NCBI RefSeq assembly: GCF_027023985.1
Contig: NZ_JALVTW010000017.1
Location: 1 to 64,000, forward strand
Source of the DNA: Persephonella sp.
GTDB lineage: Bacteria > Aquificota > Aquificia > Aquificales > Hydrogenothermaceae
Length of the DNA: 64,000 bases
Reading direction: 5' to 3'
In this document: piece after piece, positions 61,105 through 64,000 of the stretch
How positions within the stretch are numbered: the first letter of the stretch is position 1
Layout of the letters: every line of letters begins with the position of its first letter
The notes under the pieces: model-generated
The model's input: only the letters and a program-made list of their open reading frames with translations
The model's database searches: none
What the model was told of the DNA's origin: nothing
Position numbers and translations under genes: made by a program

Positions 61105-62286
61105 ATGATTATAGGAACTCCTTTGTCCCATAATGCAACAAAAATTCTTCTACTTGGTAGCGGAGAACTGGGAAAAGAATTTGCCATAGAAGCCCTCAGA
61201 CTTGGAATAGAAGTAATAGCCGTTGATAGTTACGAATACGCACCAGCCCAGCAGGTAGCCCAGAGATACTATGTGATAGATATGAAAAATGGAGACCAGA
61301 TAAAAAATATTGTTTACAGGGAAAAACCTGATTTCATTGTGCCTGAAATAGAAGCAATAGATACATTAACACTGCTTGAACTGGAAAAAGAAGGATATAC
61401 GGTTATCCCCTCTGCAAAAGCTACAAACTACACAATGAATAGAATAGGCATCAGAAGACTATCTGCTGAAGAGGTAGGACTAAAAACATCCCAGTATAGA
61501 TTTGCATCTGATATTGATACATATAAAAAAGCCATAAAGGAAATAGGTTTACCTGCAGTGGTCAAACCGGTTATGAGCTCCTCAGGAAAAGGTCAGAGTA
61601 TTGTTAAAGAAGAATCTCAGATAGAAAAAGCCTGGTATTATGCACAGGAAAATGCAAGGGGTAAAGGCGGGGAAGTAATTATTGAGGAGTTTATAGATTT
61701 TGATTTTGAAATAACACTGCTAACAGTTAGAACTAAAAATCAGGGAACCCTTTTCTGTGAACCAATTGGGCATATACAGGTCGAGGGAGACTATCATGAG
61801 AGCTGGCAACCACAACCTATGAGCCCTATCGCCTTAGAAAAGGCGAAAGAAATAGCCAAAAAAATCACAGATGCCCTTGGAGGCTACGGCATCTTTGGTT
61901 GTGAACTGTTTGTTAAAGGGGATGAAGTCTGGTTTAATGAGATATCCCCAAGACCACATGATACAGGTATGGTTACAATGATTTCTCAAAATATGTCTGA
62001 ATTTGAGATACATCTAAGGGCTATTTTAGGTCTACCAATAGACATTAAAATGACTGCTCCTGCAGGAGCTTCTTACTGCTTCCATGCATCAGACTGGGGA
62101 GTTGCACCTGTTTATGAAGGACTTGAAAAGGCTCTTTCTATTCCTGACACAAAAATAAGAATATTTGGGAAACCTACAACCAGACCAAAAAGAAGAATGG
62201 GTGTAGCCCTTGCCACAGGAAATACCATAGAAGAAGCAAGAGAAAGGGCAAAAGCAGCTGCTGAGCACATGAAGGTAGTCCTATGA
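61105..62286 (+). CDS. purT: Formate-dependent GAR transformylase
   Basis: The 393-residue ATP-grasp enzyme starts [25 protein letters not shown], matching the family start, with AGGAG upstream; an open extension of 42 codons is ignored. ATP-grasp motifs [39 protein letters not shown] and [17 protein letters not shown] are present. It makes formyl-GAR from GAR, formate and ATP, so purine synthesis needs no 10-formyl-THF at this step. It overlaps the next gene by 4 bp. purH lies about 0.8 kb away, converging. Confidence 0.95.
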   Translation: MIIGTPLSHNATKILLLGSGELGKEFAIEALRLGIEVIAVDSYEYAPAQQVAQRYYVIDMKNGDQIKNIVYREKPDFIVPEIEAIDTLTLLELEKEGYTVIPSAKATNYTMNRIGIRRLSAEEVGLKTSQYRFASDIDTYKKAIKEIGLPAVVKPVMSSSGKGQSIVKEESQIEKAWYYAQENARGKGGEVIIEEFIDFDFEITLLTVRTKNQGTLFCEPIGHIQVEGDYHESWQPQPMSPIALEKAKEIAKKITDALGGYGIFGCELFVKGDEVWFNEISPRPHDTGMVTMISQNMSEFEIHLRAILGLPIDIKMTAPAGASYCFHASDWGVAPVYEGLEKALSIPDTKIRIFGKPTTRPKRRMGVALATGNTIEEARERAKAAAEHMKVVL

Positions 62287-62666
62287 AAAAAGCAATAATA
62301 GTTTTTGTAATTTTACTTATTCTGGCTTTTGGGCTTTTCTGGGTTTATAGATTGTTATTTTCTCCAGAAAGAATAAACATAATAGGAAGAACAATTGAAA
62401 CAACTATAGGTTTTGAAAATGGTGTTGTTGAGTTCTACAGCTGTGGAAAACTAATTAAAAGGTTTCTCAAAGTAGAAAAACTCACCACAGCAACAGGGAC
62501 ATATCAGAAACAAACCAGACCTTATAGATTTGGATACGGTTATATAGACAAAAATCTTGATGGAATTCTTAATAAGGATGAGAAAAAGCTGGGAAAGGTT
62601 TATTTTGAGATACCTTCCCAGCGGGATTACATATATTATGATGCCAAGGTTATCCCTGAGGAATGA
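62283..62666 (+). CDS. Membrane-anchored protein with one EF-hand-like loop
   Basis: The 127-residue protein has one N-terminal transmembrane helix (about 4-26), then a periplasmic domain. Residues about 96-107 ([12 protein letters not shown]) fit the EF-hand/dockerin calcium-loop pattern DxNxDGxxxxxE. I do not recognise the rest ([19 protein letters not shown]). It overlaps purT by 4 bp, so they are co-translated, but no functional link is apparent. Confidence 0.65.
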   Translation: MKKAIIVFVILLILAFGLFWVYRLLFSPERINIIGRTIETTIGFENGVVEFYSCGKLIKRFLKVEKLTTATGTYQKQTRPYRFGYGYIDKNLDGILNKDEKKLGKVYFEIPSQRDYIYYDAKVIPEE

Positions 62667-63029
62667 TTATTTTCTGTAATATTTTCTAAACAGGTATAAC
62701 CTTTCGTCTTTGCATTTGTTTATTTCATCCAGAACCTTTTGCTTACACTCGTCCTCATCAAAACAAAAACCATTATCCTGATACTCTTTCAACATATCCC
62801 ACATAACTGTGCCTTCACAGGTTTTCCAGAATTCATTGTAGTTTTTGCCTTTGGCAGTTTTGAGGCATTTTTCCATTCTGGTTACATAGTTTTGGCATTC
62901 TTTTTTAATTCTTATTGTTTGCTGGGCGGGTTTCTGGGCGGTCTGTTGAGCTTTTTTAGCTGCTGTTCCACATGAAAACAGCAATGCCATCACAGATAAA
63001 CCAATTCCCATAAAAAATAATTTTTTCAT
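62667..63029 (-). CDS. Small Cys-rich lipoprotein
   Basis: I choose the ATG at 63029, with AGGGG upstream; the longer frame adds nine residues. The lipobox is LFSC (Cys20), followed by an Ala/Gln/Lys linker. The mature domain (about 42-120) has six cysteines and begins CQNYVTRMEKC. Its C-x2-YV-x6-C pattern recurs in the exported protein at 17875-18177, suggesting one family that I cannot name. It stops 1 bp from the converging EF-hand gene. Confidence 0.6.
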   Translation of the reverse strand: MKKLFFMGIGLSVMALLFSCGTAAKKAQQTAQKPAQQTIRIKKECQNYVTRMEKCLKTAKGKNYNEFWKTCEGTVMWDMLKEYQDNGFCFDEDECKQKVLDEINKCKDERLYLFRKYYRK

Positions 63030-63107
63030 AACAAACCCCTTTTGGTTAGTATACACTTACCCTAAATATAAAAGACACCAATTTATAAATCCTTAACCTG
63101 AATCAAT

Positions 63108-64000
63108 TTAATGTTTAAAATGTCTCATTCCGGTAAATACCATAGCTATACCGTGTTCATCAGCAGCTTCTATTACCTCAGGGTCTCTGATTGAACCACC
63201 AGGCTGGATTATAGCCTTTATCCCATGTTTTGCTGCTTCATCAACACTGTCTCTGAATGGAAAAAATGCCTCTGAAGCTAAAACGGCTCCCTCAGTTGAA
63301 AATCCAAATTCTTTTGCTTTTTTAACAGCTGTTTCCAGACTATCAACCCTTGATGTTTGGCCGGGACCAATTCCCACGGAAGCTTTATCTTTTGCTATCA
63401 CAACAGAATTTGATTTGACATGTTTTACAACTTTCCACGCAAAAAGCAGGTCTTCTACTTCTTCTGGAGTTGGTTGTCTTTTTGTTACAACTTCCCATTT
63501 TTCATACAATCTTAAATCTCTATCCTGAACAAGGAGACCTCCGCTTATTCTTCTGTATTCCATACCTTCCGGATTTTTATCAAAGTTTTTAACTTTTACC
63601 AGTCTGAGATTTTTCTTCTTCTGGGTAAGATACTCAAATGCATCCTTTTCAAAATCAGGAGCAATAATAACCTCCAAGAATATCTCCGTTAAAGCTTTTG
63701 CTGTATCCAGTTTTACAGGTTCATTGAAGGCTACTATTCCACCAAAGGCAGATTTCGGGTCTCTTGCAAGGGCTTCTTTATACGCCTCAAGCTGATTTGG
63801 TCTGACAGCAACTCCACATGGATTATTGTGCTTAACAATCACACAGGCGGTTGTGTCAAACTCCTTAACCAGATTTACAGCAGCCTCAACATCAAGGAAG
63901 TTGTTGTATGACATCTCTTTTCCGTGTAAAACCTCACTTTCGGCAATAGAAAGTCCCTTATACTCAACAGGTGATATATAGATAGCCCCTTCCTGATGGG
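63108..64000 (-). CDS. purH: Bifunctional PurH, C-terminal AICAR transformylase part
   Basis: The frame is open to the right edge (HQEGAIYISPVEYKGLSIAESE precedes the internal Met at 63914), so the gene is cut by the window and only about 297 C-terminal residues are seen. They hold the AICAR formyltransferase domain: LHGKEMSYNNFLDVEAA, the KHNNPCGVA motif, DPKSAFGGIVAFN, SNSVVIAKD, IGPGQTSRVDS, DSVDEAAKHGIKAIIQPGGS and the terminal GMRHFKH. The IMP cyclohydrolase domain should lie beyond the edge. It catalyses the last two steps of IMP synthesis. Confidence 0.95.
   Translation of the reverse strand, partial: HQEGAIYISPVEYKGLSIAESEVLHGKEMSYNNFLDVEAAVNLVKEFDTTACVIVKHNNPCGVAVRPNQLEAYKEALARDPKSAFGGIVAFNEPVKLDTAKALTEIFLEVIIAPDFEKDAFEYLTQKKKNLRLVKVKNFDKNPEGMEYRRISGGLLVQDRDLRLYEKWEVVTKRQPTPEEVEDLLFAWKVVKHVKSNSVVIAKDKASVGIGPGQTSRVDSLETAVKKAKEFGFSTEGAVLASEAFFPFRDSVDEAAKHGIKAIIQPGGSIRDPEVIEAADEHGIAMVFTGMRHFKH

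Overview
The window is AT-rich, gene-dense bacterial chromosome. I read it as a thermophilic, diderm member of the Aquificota, most likely Hydrogenothermaceae (Persephonella / Sulfurihydrogenibium-like). The reasons are outer-membrane biogenesis genes (lpxD, lpxK, lptD, bamA, skp, lolCD) alongside clpC, spoVG and dnaC, a Lys/Glu/Ile-rich proteome, a ribonucleotide-reductase intein of the kind known from Aquifex, and a denitrification-type nos cluster. The genus is inference. Both edges cut genes: a winged-helix gene on the left and purH on the right.

Layout. 1-9.3 kb (minus strand) is a housekeeping block: ispE, tRNA-Gln, prs, rplY, pth, rpsF-ssb-rpsR-rplI, then dnaB, an mlaE-like permease, a lipoprotein, pfkA and spoVG. 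9.4-17.9 kb (plus) holds carA, a cation-efflux/NifX-like fusion, a tandem UspA protein, tyrA, a lipoprotein cytochrome c on a long Ala-rich stalk, trkA-trkH and a peroxiredoxin. 17.9-21 kb holds a Cys-rich exported protein, scpA, lpxK and a diguanylate cyclase.

21-31.7 kb is the most distinctive region, a nitrous-oxide/copper module. A TonB-dependent receptor with the OprC/NosA copper motifs faces away from a SCO1-PCu(A)C copper-chaperone pair. The minus-strand operon cyc-nosZ-nosB-nosL-nosD-nosF-nosY-cyc follows, and then a divergent Crp/Fnr regulator. Both divergent intergenic regions carry two FNR/DNR-type boxes whose centres are exactly 17 bp apart. NosZ is the Sec-exported (clade II) type, and nosR, nosX, nosG and nosH are absent.

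31.7-36.4 kb encodes class I ribonucleotide reductase. NrdA is interrupted by a 405-residue LAGLIDADG intein immediately before its catalytic cysteine. NrdB has Phe in place of the radical Tyr and Glu as first metal ligand (class Ic signature). Two NrdR boxes lie upstream. 36.5-43 kb has a DHH phosphoesterase with a TetR regulator, dnaC, hisB, a DeoR-HTH/NosL-like fusion regulator, and the opposing miaA-hfq-hflX-HIT-TusA/DUF3343 operon. 43-59.6 kb has an IclR regulator, lptD, rbgA, a PilZ protein, dprA, rpsO-pnp and the envelope run lolC-lolD-clpC-bamA-skp-lpxD. 59.7-61 kb is a TnpB-only IS200/IS605-type element with a structured 3' end that looks like an omega-RNA. The window ends with purT, two small envelope proteins and purH.

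Only one tRNA and no rRNA, CRISPR array or prophage was seen. No gene-free stretch exceeds 300 bases; the longest (about 275 bp, bamA-skp) contains a large hairpin.
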